Below are positions 1 through 5,336 of a stretch of DNA of 5,336 nt, one piece after another. The notes beneath the pieces were generated by a model that worked only from the letters and a program-made list of their open reading frames with translations, made no database searches and was not told the DNA's origin. The number at the start of each line of letters is the position of its first letter. Position 1 is the stretch's first letter. This DNA is from Calditrichia bacterium (GTDB taxonomy: Bacteria; Calditrichota; Calditrichia; Calditrichales; Calditrichaceae). Where the stretch lies: NCBI GenBank assembly GCA_027039465.1, contig JALWEA010000070.1, forward strand, positions 1 to 5,336. The letters are read 5' to 3'. The position numbers and the translations under genes were made by a program.

Positions 1-1161
1 AATTTTATCAACGATGAAGAATCGTATCAAATTCGCGCACCCAAAGACAGAAATGAAGAAGAGTACGAACGCCCTGAAATTTTTAAACCCACCTTACAGG
101 AACATCTGACCGACCAATTTCACATGTTAGAACTGAATGCCCAGGAAATGGCCATCGGTGATTATTTAATCTGGAATATTCATGACGACGGCTATTTGGA
201 TCCCAATGTTAATCTGGAAAATGTTGCTAAAATGTTTGACACGGATGTGGAAACCGTAGAAAAAATCCTGAAAAAAATCCAGTTTTTGGATCCTACCGGC
301 GTCGGCAGTCGTAATTTGCAAGAATGTTTAATGGTGCAGTTGGAAGATCAGGGTAAGGAAGATACTTTAGCTTACAAAATCATTAAAGATCATTTTGATG
401 ATTTTAAAAATAAGCGCTATGACAAAATTATGGACGCTCTGCAGATCGACAAAGAGCAGCTTCAAGAGGCCATCGATTTGATTCTGCATTTAAATCCGAA
501 ACCGGGAGAAGGCTCCTTCGATTCGCGCAGCAATTATGTGGTACCCGATTTCATCGTGGAAAAAGTGGATGATAAGTTGGTCGTCAGTCTCAACGACTGG
601 AACATTCCGCCGTTGCGCATCAGCAATCTCTATAAAAAAATGCTGCTCAATCGCAAAAAGTACGATAAAGAAACCCGCAAATACATTCGTAAAAAAGTCG
701 AGTCGGCCCGTTGGTTCATTACCTCCATTTATCAGCGTAAAATAACCATGCTCAAAGTCATGGAGGCGATTGTGGAAAAACAGCGCGAGTTCTTCGAAAA
801 AGGGCCGGAATACATTAGACCGCTGACCATGCGTGAGATTGCGGAAATGATCGGTATGGATATTTCCACGGTGAGCCGCGTTGTCAACGGAAAGTACGTG
901 CAAACCGATTATGGCGTTTTCGAATTAAAATATTTCTTTAATGAAAAAATCGAAAATGAAGACGGCGAAGAAATTTCCACACGCAAAATCAAAAACCGAA
1001 TTAAAGAAATCATTGAGAACGAAGACCCGCACAAGCCGTTGAGCGATGAGAAAATCGCCCAAATGCTCAAGAAAGAAGGCTTCCCGATTGCCCGACGTAC
1101 CGTGGCTAAGTATCGTGAACAGATGGAGATACCGGTGGCGCGGTTGCGCAAGGGACTTTGA
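1..1161 (+). CDS. rpoN: RNA polymerase sigma-54 factor RpoN (5' end missing)
   Basis: Alternative sigma factor that directs core RNA polymerase to -24/-12 promoters and needs an AAA+ activator to open them. The frame is open from base 1; the first Met (124) is internal, because typical sigma-54 sequence (LQEHL, then a Q-F-H-M-L stretch) is readable before it. 386 residues are present against a usual 450-500, so the N-terminal glutamine/leucine-rich region I and most of acidic region II lie outside the window. In window numbering the core-binding domain covers about residues 30-250, with DPTGVGSRNLQECL from residue 97 and LNPKPG at 164-169. A helix-turn-helix begins at residue 275 (LTMREIAEMIGMDISTVSRV) and runs into KYVQT and FELKYFF. 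The RpoN box ARRTVAKYRE at residues 364-373 reads the -24 element. The C-terminus is normal and no frame break is seen. The family call is essentially certain; the true start cannot be seen. Confidence 0.98.
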   Translation, partial: NFINDEESYQIRAPKDRNEEEYERPEIFKPTLQEHLTDQFHMLELNAQEMAIGDYLIWNIHDDGYLDPNVNLENVAKMFDTDVETVEKILKKIQFLDPTGVGSRNLQECLMVQLEDQGKEDTLAYKIIKDHFDDFKNKRYDKIMDALQIDKEQLQEAIDLILHLNPKPGEGSFDSRSNYVVPDFIVEKVDDKLVVSLNDWNIPPLRISNLYKKMLLNRKKYDKETRKYIRKKVESARWFITSIYQRKITMLKVMEAIVEKQREFFEKGPEYIRPLTMREIAEMIGMDISTVSRVVNGKYVQTDYGVFELKYFFNEKIENEDGEEISTRKIKNRIKEIIENEDPHKPLSDEKIAQMLKKEGFPIARRTVAKYREQMEIPVARLRKGL

Positions 1162-1162
1162 G

Positions 1163-1239
1163 TTGGGAACCGGTAACTGGGAACTAGGAATTGGGAACTG
1201 GTAACTGGTAACTGGAAATTGGCAACCGGGGATTGGTTA
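1163..1239. repeat. 7-bp tandem repeat array, 11 units
   Basis: Starting one base after the rpoN stop, eleven consecutive 7-bp units run without an insertion or deletion: TTGGGAA, CCGGTAA, CTGGGAA, CTAGGAA, TTGGGAA, CTGGTAA, CTGGTAA, CTGGAAA, TTGGCAA, CCGGGGA, TTGGTTA. The consensus is about YTGGKAA; the GG core and final A are nearly invariant and the other positions drift. The array would lie in the rpoN 3' untranslated region, upstream of the terminator near 1407. Degenerate intergenic heptamer arrays are known in several bacterial phyla (for example the STRR elements of cyanobacteria); membership of any named family here is not established. Translated on the minus strand it gives the repetitive low-complexity peptide typical of spurious ORFs. 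Confidence 0.9.
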
Positions 1240-1253
1240 AATGGGAAAAACGT

Positions 1254-1296
1254 TATTCGTGTATTCGTTAAGCGTGAATCATTGTTTGTGAATTCG
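1254..1296. repeat. Degenerate ATTCGT/GTGAAT repeat patch
   Basis: ATTCGT occurs at 1255-1260 and 1263-1268 (8-bp step), and GTGAAT at 1274-1279 and 1288-1293 (14-bp step). The patch looks like a decayed short tandem repeat of a different unit from the neighbouring heptamer array. The evidence is a few short matches in AT-rich DNA, so this is a weak call. Confidence 0.4.
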
Positions 1297-1344
1297 GCGG
1301 TGCGCGTCCCTGCGGGTTCGGCGGAGTTGCGCGGTAAAGGGACG
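1293..1344. repeat. GC-rich patch with direct and inverted repeats
   Basis: TTCGGCGG is present at 1293-1300 and again at 1317-1324, and each copy is followed by TGCGCG (1301-1306 and 1328-1333). CGTCCCT at 1305-1311 is the exact reverse complement of AGGGACG at 1338-1344, giving a possible 7-bp stem with a 26-nt loop. The patch is clearly more GC-rich than the DNA on either side. It has no T-tract, so it is not an intrinsic terminator. Function unknown; it may be an RNA hairpin in the rpoN 3' region or another decayed repeat. Confidence 0.4.
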
Positions 1345-1400
1345 TGAAAAATAGGGTTGGAAGCGGGAAATAAGCGAATCCGATTAAAAAATGGACGTTC

Positions 1401-1435
1401 AACAGGACGGGAGATACACCTCCTGTTTTTTATTT
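1401..1435 (+). terminator. Rho-independent terminator downstream of rpoN
   Basis: A hairpin followed by a T-tract (1427-1431, then A and TTTT). The compact pairing is ACGGGAG (1407-1413) with CTCCTGT (1420-1426) around the loop ATACAC, with one G-U pair. A slipped alternative pairs AACAGGA (1401-1407) with TCCTGTT (1421-1427) around a 13-nt loop. The T-tract orientation fits the + strand. It lies about 245 bases after the rpoN stop and before hslV, so it probably ends the rpoN transcript including its repeat-rich 3' region. Confidence 0.75.
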
Positions 1436-1474
1436 TGAGTTTTGCCGTTTGAAACAAAATAAGATTTCAACCGT

Positions 1475-1504
1475 TTGATTGATCATTTACATTAACGTTG
1501 TAAT
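1475..1504 (+). promoter_or_regulatory. Candidate sigma-70-type promoter for hslVU
   Basis: TTGATT (1475-1480, four of six matches to TTGACA) is followed after 18 bases by TGTAAT (1499-1504, five of six matches to TATAAT). It lies between the upstream terminator and hslV, about 60 bases before the start codon, where a promoter is expected. Such matches arise easily in AT-rich DNA and the organism's promoter consensus is unknown. No heat-shock-type (sigma-32 or CIRCE) signal was recognised. Confidence 0.35.
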
Positions 1505-1551
1505 GGGATTTGGATTAAGAAGAAAATCAAATTCTACCGATTTTGCGAAGG

Positions 1552-1557
1552 AAAGGA
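1552..1557 (+). promoter_or_regulatory. Ribosome binding site of hslV
   Basis: AAAGGA lies 11 bases before the ATG at 1569. A second AAAGGA at 1561-1566 is only two bases from that ATG and 20 bases from the in-frame ATG at 1587, so it suits neither start well. Together with the in-frame TAA at 1560-1562, this favours 1569 as the start, with a slightly long spacer. Confidence 0.55.
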
Positions 1558-1568
1558 AATAAAGGACA

Positions 1569-2117
1569 ATGGAACATCATGATGCGATGAAAATTTACGC
1601 AACGACGATTTTGGGTATTCGTCATAAGGGACAGGTGGCTTTAGCCGGTGACGGGCAGGTAACGCTTGGCAATACGGTCATGAAGCATTCGGCCAAAAAA
1701 ATACGTCGTTTGTACAATGAAAAAATTTTAGCGGGATTTGCAGGCGCGGCCGCCGATGCATTTACGCTTTTTGAACGTTTTGAGCAAAAGTTAGAGCAGT
1801 ATTCGGGAAACTTACCAAGAGCGGCCGTGGAGCTGGCCAAAGATTGGCGTTCGGATAAATATCTGCGTCGTTTGGAAGCCTTGTTGGTGGTCATGGATAA
1901 GGAAAATATTTTTATCATTTCGGGCACGGGCGATATTATCGAACCGGATGACAATATTGCCGCGATCGGTTCGGGCGGACCGTATGCTTTGGCGGCGGCG
2001 CGCAGTTTGGTTAAATATTCGGACCTTTCTGCCGAAGAAATAGCCCGCGAGGCGCTGAAAGTGGCTTCGGATATTTGCATTTATACGAACGACAATATTC
2101 GCGTGGAGGTACTGTAA
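1569..2117 (+). CDS. hslV: ATP-dependent protease subunit HslV (ClpQ)
   Basis: Proteolytic core of the HslUV protease: an N-terminal-nucleophile threonine hydrolase of the proteasome beta-subunit fold, normally a double hexameric ring in the cytoplasm that degrades proteins unfolded by HslU. The 182-residue product matches the family along its length: AGDGQVTLGNTVMK (residues 26-39), the GFAG stretch followed by ADAFTLFE (56-69), AAVELAKDWR (85-94), IGSGGPYA (133-140) and the C-terminal DICIYTND. The catalytic Thr1 is Thr12 (codon at 1602) in the pair TT after Ala11; Lys44 corresponds to the family's Lys33, and Ser135 lies in the GSGG motif. An 11-residue leader must be removed, or six residues shorter if Met7 (1587) is the true start, which would give MKIYA-TT. 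The mature length of about 171 residues is normal. A TAA at 1560 blocks any start further upstream. The gene overlaps hslU by one base. Confidence 0.98.
   Translation: MEHHDAMKIYATTILGIRHKGQVALAGDGQVTLGNTVMKHSAKKIRRLYNEKILAGFAGAAADAFTLFERFEQKLEQYSGNLPRAAVELAKDWRSDKYLRRLEALLVVMDKENIFIISGTGDIIEPDDNIAAIGSGGPYALAAARSLVKYSDLSAEEIAREALKVASDICIYTNDNIRVEVL
2105..2110 (+). promoter_or_regulatory. Strong Shine-Dalgarno of hslU inside hslV
   Basis: GGAGGT lies within the last codons of hslV, six bases before the ATG at 2117. This is the best ribosome binding site in the window and it decides the hslU start: an in-frame ATG 14 codons upstream (2075) has no comparable site and lies inside hslV. With the TAATG stop/start overlap it suggests translational coupling, which would help balance HslU and HslV amounts. 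Confidence 0.85.
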
Positions 2118-3523
2118 TGGACAAGCGATTGAAGAAACAGATAGAAGAAGAAATCGATAGAAAAATGGCGGAATTAACGCCGCAGCAAATCGTCAAAGAA
2201 TTGGACAAATACATCATCGGGCAAGATCGCGCCAAAAAAATGGTGGCCATTGCTTTGCGCAACCGTTGGCGCAGGCAACAGGTGCGACCCGAATTGCGCG
2301 AAGAAATTATGCCCAACAACATTATTTTAATCGGGCCGACCGGCGTGGGTAAAACCGAAATCAGTCGACGCCTGGCCAAACTTTCCAGCGCACCCTTTGT
2401 AAAAGTGGAAGCTTCAAAATTCACGGAAGTGGGTTATGTGGGGCGCGATGTGGAATCGATTATTCGCGACCTGGTTGAAATCGGGGTGCAGATGGTGCGT
2501 GAAGAGAAAACCAAAGAGGTGGAAGGCAAGGCGCATGATCATGCCATTGAACGGATTTTGGATATTTTGTTGCCTCCCATTTCATCGACGCCCAAACCGG
2601 TCGGGGAAATGGATGAAAGCGATGAGTTGGAATTGCGGCACCAACGCACGCGCGAGAAACTGCGCCAACAACTCTTATCCGGACAGTTGGACGATCGTCT
2701 GGTAGAAATAGATGCGCCTGCGGATACAACTCCAATGATGCAAATTTTTTCACCCATGGGTATCGAAGAAATGGGTTTGAATATTCAGGATCTGTTCGGC
2801 GGTTTGATGCCCAAAAAGACCAAAAAACGTCGTACAACGGTTTCGGAAGCGATTAAAATTCTCACACAACAAGAAGCGCAAAAGTTAATTGACATGGATG
2901 AAGTGGTGCGCATCGCCATTCATCGGGTGGAAAATTCAGGCATTGTCTTTTTGGATGAGATCGACAAGATTGCCGGACCGTCCAGCGGCAAATCAGGGCC
3001 GGATGTTTCCCGCGAGGGTGTGCAGCGCGATTTGTTACCGGTGGTGGAAGGTACCTCGGTACTGACCAAATACGGCATGGTCAAAACCGATCACATTTTG
3101 TTCATTGCTGCCGGAGCGTTCCATGTGAGCAAACCTTCGGATTTGATTCCTGAGTTGCAGGGACGCTTTCCGATTCGTGTGGAATTGAATAGTTTAAGTG
3201 AAGACGATTTCGTGCGTATTTTGACCGAACCGCGCAATGCGTTGATCACGCAGTACCAGGCCATGCTGGAAACCGAAGGCGTTCATTTGGATTTTACGGA
3301 AGACGCCATTCGGGAAATTGCCCGCATTGCCACCACGGTAAATTCGAGAACAGAAAATATCGGAGCACGTCGATTGCACACTATCATGTCCACGCTTTTG
3401 GAAGAAATTCTGTTTGAAATTCCCGAAAAGAAGATGGATAAGATTGTGATCGACAAGAAGATGGTTACCGAAACGTTGAAATCCATTGTCAATGACGAAG
3501 ATTTGAGCCGTTATATTTTGTAA
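2117..3523 (+). CDS. hslU: ATP-dependent protease ATPase subunit HslU (ClpY)
   Basis: AAA+ unfoldase ring of the HslUV protease; it binds and unfolds substrates, threads them into HslV and opens HslV's active sites. The product has 468 residues, somewhat longer than E. coli HslU (443). In order: a charged leader (1-19); IVKELDKYIIGQ (25-36); Walker A GPTGVGKT (73-80); pore-loop motif GYVG (106-109); an intermediate (I) domain, roughly residues 112-260; Walker B VFLDEID (277-283, Asp280 and Glu281); SGPDVSREGVQRDLLP just after; the arginine-finger region IPELQGR (Arg350); sensor-2 GARRL (416-420); and the C-terminal tail EDLSRYIL, which in this family inserts into HslV. All key residues are intact. 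The start at 2117 is set by the GGAGGT six bases upstream and the one-base overlap with hslV. The unit ends at the terminator at 3540-3567. The extra length lies in the N-terminal leader and probably the I domain. Confidence 0.98.
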   Translation: MDKRLKKQIEEEIDRKMAELTPQQIVKELDKYIIGQDRAKKMVAIALRNRWRRQQVRPELREEIMPNNIILIGPTGVGKTEISRRLAKLSSAPFVKVEASKFTEVGYVGRDVESIIRDLVEIGVQMVREEKTKEVEGKAHDHAIERILDILLPPISSTPKPVGEMDESDELELRHQRTREKLRQQLLSGQLDDRLVEIDAPADTTPMMQIFSPMGIEEMGLNIQDLFGGLMPKKTKKRRTTVSEAIKILTQQEAQKLIDMDEVVRIAIHRVENSGIVFLDEIDKIAGPSSGKSGPDVSREGVQRDLLPVVEGTSVLTKYGMVKTDHILFIAAGAFHVSKPSDLIPELQGRFPIRVELNSLSEDDFVRILTEPRNALITQYQAMLETEGVHLDFTEDAIREIARIATTVNSRTENIGARRLHTIMSTLLEEILFEIPEKKMDKIVIDKKMVTETLKSIVNDEDLSRYIL

Positions 3524-3539
3524 TTAGCCAATTGGAATA

Positions 3540-3567
3540 AAGGCGGGGCATTGCTCCGCTTTTTTTG
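3540..3567 (+). terminator. Rho-independent terminator of hslVU
   Basis: GCGGGGC (3543-3549) pairs with GCTCCGC (3553-3559), with one G-U pair, around the three-base loop ATT, followed at once by seven T residues (3560-3566). A/T bases flanking the stem can extend it. The hairpin starts about 20 bases after the hslU stop, which is textbook placement. It separates hslVU from the gene starting at 3614. Confidence 0.92.
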
Positions 3568-3602
3568 TATCCTCCGATAGGCAATTTTAAGTTTAACAAA
3601 CA

Positions 3603-3607
3603 AAGGG
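3603..3607 (+). promoter_or_regulatory. Ribosome binding site of the 3614 gene
   Basis: AAGGG (within AAAGGGA, 3602-3608) lies six bases before the ATG at 3614 and supports that start. Only about 46 bases separate the hslU terminator from this ATG, so any promoter for the gene must lie in that gap or overlap the terminator; no convincing -35/-10 pair is seen there. Confidence 0.7.
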
Positions 3608-3613
3608 AAGCGA

Positions 3614-5336
3614 ATGGGGAAACCGAGTTTCGAAGAATTTCGCTTTGTATATCAAAAGTTGGTACGTTTTGTTACGGAGCAAACATCAACGCATGCATGG
3701 CAACAAGAGCGAGACTTCTCCGGCGAAGATCTTACTTTTGGCGAAAAGATTCTAACCCTGATCTGCGCTTTTAATCGTAGCTTATTCGGTCCGACACATC
3801 CTCAATATGAGCAAGCCAAAACGTATTTACAGAAACATCATGAACCTGAGTTCGTTGAAAATTTGGCTCGGTTTTTACGTCGCGGACTGGATGCCATTCA
3901 AGAAGAAATTTCCGATGCGTTAACCGATAACCCCGATTTTGTCAGAAGGTTAGATTCTGCCTACCGACAGCTAAAAAATGCAAACGACACTTTAAAACCC
4001 GAGTCGCTCACCGAACTTTTCTGGCGGGTTTTCTTTCCGGAAGGAAACGAAATTCTGCAAAATAAAAAATCGGCTGAAGAACAACTACGCAAAAGACGCA
4101 AGGTTCGCATTAACGCTGCAGCGAAGCACCCCATTGAAAATCCCGCAAAAGAAATTTTATTTACTTCCAACGTATTGTTAACGGTTCCGCTAAAAGAATG
4201 GGATATTGATACATTACCGGTTAACCGACACATTAAACAAGTCTTATTGGAAAACAGACAACAACCGCAGAACTATTGGTACGATCATCCGATTCCCGTT
4301 GGTATTGCGCCGGAAAAGAATGAGATTTTGTATGGCTTGCAAGGTTTGAATCGAATGATGGCGTTTGAAAAAGAACGGGGAAATGTAAAGAAAAAGCAAA
4401 AATTAACAGTTGTTCTGTCGTGCTCGGTAACGCATTCCTTTTTGCAGCAAATAGCCAAAGAATACGTGCACGAAACCATTCGCGATTTTGGCGGATTTGA
4501 ACATTTGGATGTTTATTTGTTTACTGAACAAGACGTTTCGGATTGGCTGTCGATTTTCTGGGACGGCCAGGCGAAACAGGCGATTGGCGTGGATGGCCCT
4601 TACGGCCGGCATTACAGCTTTTTAAAGGCTATTGCCGCCTGGTGGCAGTTGTTTGTTGATCCCAATAAAAAAGCGACTTTTAAAATCGATCTGGATCAGG
4701 TATTTGATGAAGAAAAATTATTAGCTGAAACAGGGCAGTCGGCACTGGAGCATTTTAAAACCACCTTGTGGGGTGCGGACGGAACGGATGCAGACAAACG
4801 GCCGATTCATTTGGGTATGATTGCCGGAGCTCTGGTTAACGCAACCGATATTCAAAAATCACTTTTTACACCTGACGTTCCTTATCCCGACGGACCGGAA
4901 CATGCGGACGAATTTGTCTTTTTCAGTCGCTTGCCGCAGGCGCTTTCTACCGAGGCGGAAATGATGACCCGTTACGATTCACCGGAATTAGACGGTCGGA
5001 CAGCCTGTTTGCAACGTGTTCACGTAACCGGAGGTACGAACGGTATTTTAATTGAGGCTTTGAGACGTTTTAAACCGTTTACGCCTTCGTTTATCGGACG
5101 GGCGGAAGATCAGGCCTATTTGCTTTCGACCATGACGGGTCAAGAGCCTCAATTGGGTTATTTACACAAAGCCGGACTGATTATGCGGCATGATAAAGAT
5201 CTGTTTGCAGGAGAAGCGATTAAAGCGGCTGAAATCGGTAAAATGATCGGTGATTACGAACGGGTTTTATATTTTTCGGCTTATGCCCGTTTGCTTGGTC
5301 AGGGCGATTTCAGAAAAATAAAACACAGGGTAGATC
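3614..5336 (+). CDS. Putative GT-A-type glycosyltransferase, large cytoplasmic protein (3' end missing)
   Basis: An uninterrupted frame of 574 codons runs from the ATG at 3614 (ribosome binding site AAGGG) past the right edge. I do not recognise the family. No signal peptide or membrane segment is apparent. Residues 1 to about 190 look mostly helical and charged, without known motifs. From about 195 the sequence looks like a conserved core: EILFTSNVLLTVP, then YDHPIPVG (223-230), NEILYGLQGL (236-245), and a hydrophobic strand LTVVLSCSVTH (264-274). Next come VDGPYGRHYSFLKAI (326-340), KIDLDQVF (357-364) with an Asp-x-Asp at 359/361, ALSTEAEMMTRYD (443-455), GGTNG (473-477) and GRAEDQAY (495-502). 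The order hydrophobic strand, acidic D-x-D after a strand, then a Gly-rich segment followed by Glu-Asp resembles GT-A-fold nucleotide-sugar glycosyltransferases, in which D-x-D binds the metal and sugar nucleotide and the later acidic pair lies near the acceptor. The role, donor and acceptor are unknown. The gene is separated from hslVU by a terminator. Confidence 0.6.
   Translation, partial: MGKPSFEEFRFVYQKLVRFVTEQTSTHAWQQERDFSGEDLTFGEKILTLICAFNRSLFGPTHPQYEQAKTYLQKHHEPEFVENLARFLRRGLDAIQEEISDALTDNPDFVRRLDSAYRQLKNANDTLKPESLTELFWRVFFPEGNEILQNKKSAEEQLRKRRKVRINAAAKHPIENPAKEILFTSNVLLTVPLKEWDIDTLPVNRHIKQVLLENRQQPQNYWYDHPIPVGIAPEKNEILYGLQGLNRMMAFEKERGNVKKKQKLTVVLSCSVTHSFLQQIAKEYVHETIRDFGGFEHLDVYLFTEQDVSDWLSIFWDGQAKQAIGVDGPYGRHYSFLKAIAAWWQLFVDPNKKATFKIDLDQVFDEEKLLAETGQSALEHFKTTLWGADGTDADKRPIHLGMIAGALVNATDIQKSLFTPDVPYPDGPEHADEFVFFSRLPQALSTEAEMMTRYDSPELDGRTACLQRVHVTGGTNGILIEALRRFKPFTPSFIGRAEDQAYLLSTMTGQEPQLGYLHKAGLIMRHDKDLFAGEAIKAAEIGKMIGDYERVLYFSAYARLLGQGDFRKIKHRVD

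Noticed and set aside
490..903. Minus-strand frame inside rpoN
   Set aside because: Antisense shadow of the strongly conserved sigma-54 coding sequence; the peptide shows no recognisable domain.
1219..1240. TGGC...TTGG resembling a sigma-54 -24/-12 promoter
   Set aside because: The GG-to-GC spacing required by sigma-54 is not met and the bases belong to the heptamer repeat array.
909..1457. Open frame of 182 codons on the minus strand covering the rpoN 3' end and the intergenic gap
   Set aside because: Most of it is antisense to rpoN or to the heptamer array and the hairpin; the repetitive Q-L-P-V-T-S-type peptide is what the repeat encodes by chance. No ribosome binding site or domain is seen.
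1622..2424. Two minus-strand frames (1622-2080 and 2011-2424) opposite hslV and early hslU
   Set aside because: Both are shadows of conserved genes; residue composition is unlike a real protein and no start signal is present.
2436..2837. Overlapping frames on both strands inside the hslU I-domain region
   Set aside because: The hslU frame is continuous and conserved through this region, so these are frame shadows and not a frameshift or nested gene.
3564..3595. TTTG, 20 bases, TAAGTTTA: Bacteroidota-style promoter, or TTGTAT/TAAGTT as sigma-70, before the 3614 gene
   Set aside because: Matches are weak (three of six for each sigma-70 box), the upstream element lies in the terminator T-tract, and the phylum is not established.
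3565..3774. Plus-strand 69-codon frame starting in the hslU terminator
   Set aside because: It begins within the T-tract, has no ribosome binding site and overlaps in another frame the long gene starting at 3614, which has one.
3961..4612. Minus-strand frames of 64-90 codons opposite the 3614 gene
   Set aside because: The + strand frame is open for 574 codons with protein-like motifs across this region; the short antisense frames have no support.

Overview
This looks like ordinary bacterial chromosome. It holds three intact or near-intact housekeeping or stress genes, one large gene of uncertain function cut off by the right edge, and one repeat-rich intergenic gap. Base composition is moderate, coding density is high, and all genes lie on the + strand. 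The protein sequences (a complete HslVU pair and a sigma-54 factor with an acidic, lysine-rich style) would fit a Gram-negative, FCB-group or Calditrichota-like bacterium. That placement is an impression from sequence style and was not tested by a search.

Layout: (1) 1-1161 is the 3' part of rpoN (sigma-54), open at the left edge and lacking the N-terminal activator-interacting region. (2) 1162-1568 is a 407-bp gap. It begins one base after the rpoN stop with eleven in-register 7-bp tandem units (consensus YTGGKAA). A weaker ATTCGT-type repeat patch, a GC-rich patch with a direct and an inverted repeat, an intrinsic terminator at about 1407-1435 and a weak sigma-70-like promoter candidate at 1475-1504 follow. 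(3) 1569-2117 hslV and 2117-3523 hslU share one base (TAATG) and form a translationally coupled operon, closed by a strong intrinsic terminator at 3540-3567. (4) From 3614 to the right edge an uninterrupted frame of 574 codons encodes a cytoplasmic protein with features suggesting a GT-A-type glycosyltransferase fold; I cannot name its family.

How the genes work together: HslU (AAA+ unfoldase) and HslV (threonine protease) assemble into one ATP-dependent protease, and their conserved catalytic and docking residues are present. The terminators on either side suggest that hslVU is its own transcription unit, separate from rpoN and from the downstream gene. Nothing links the downstream gene functionally to HslVU.

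I found no CRISPR array, tRNA, rRNA, insertion sequence or phage gene, and no evidence of a new defence or mobile system. The items most worth a second look are the large unclassified glycosyltransferase-like protein and the heptamer array behind rpoN.
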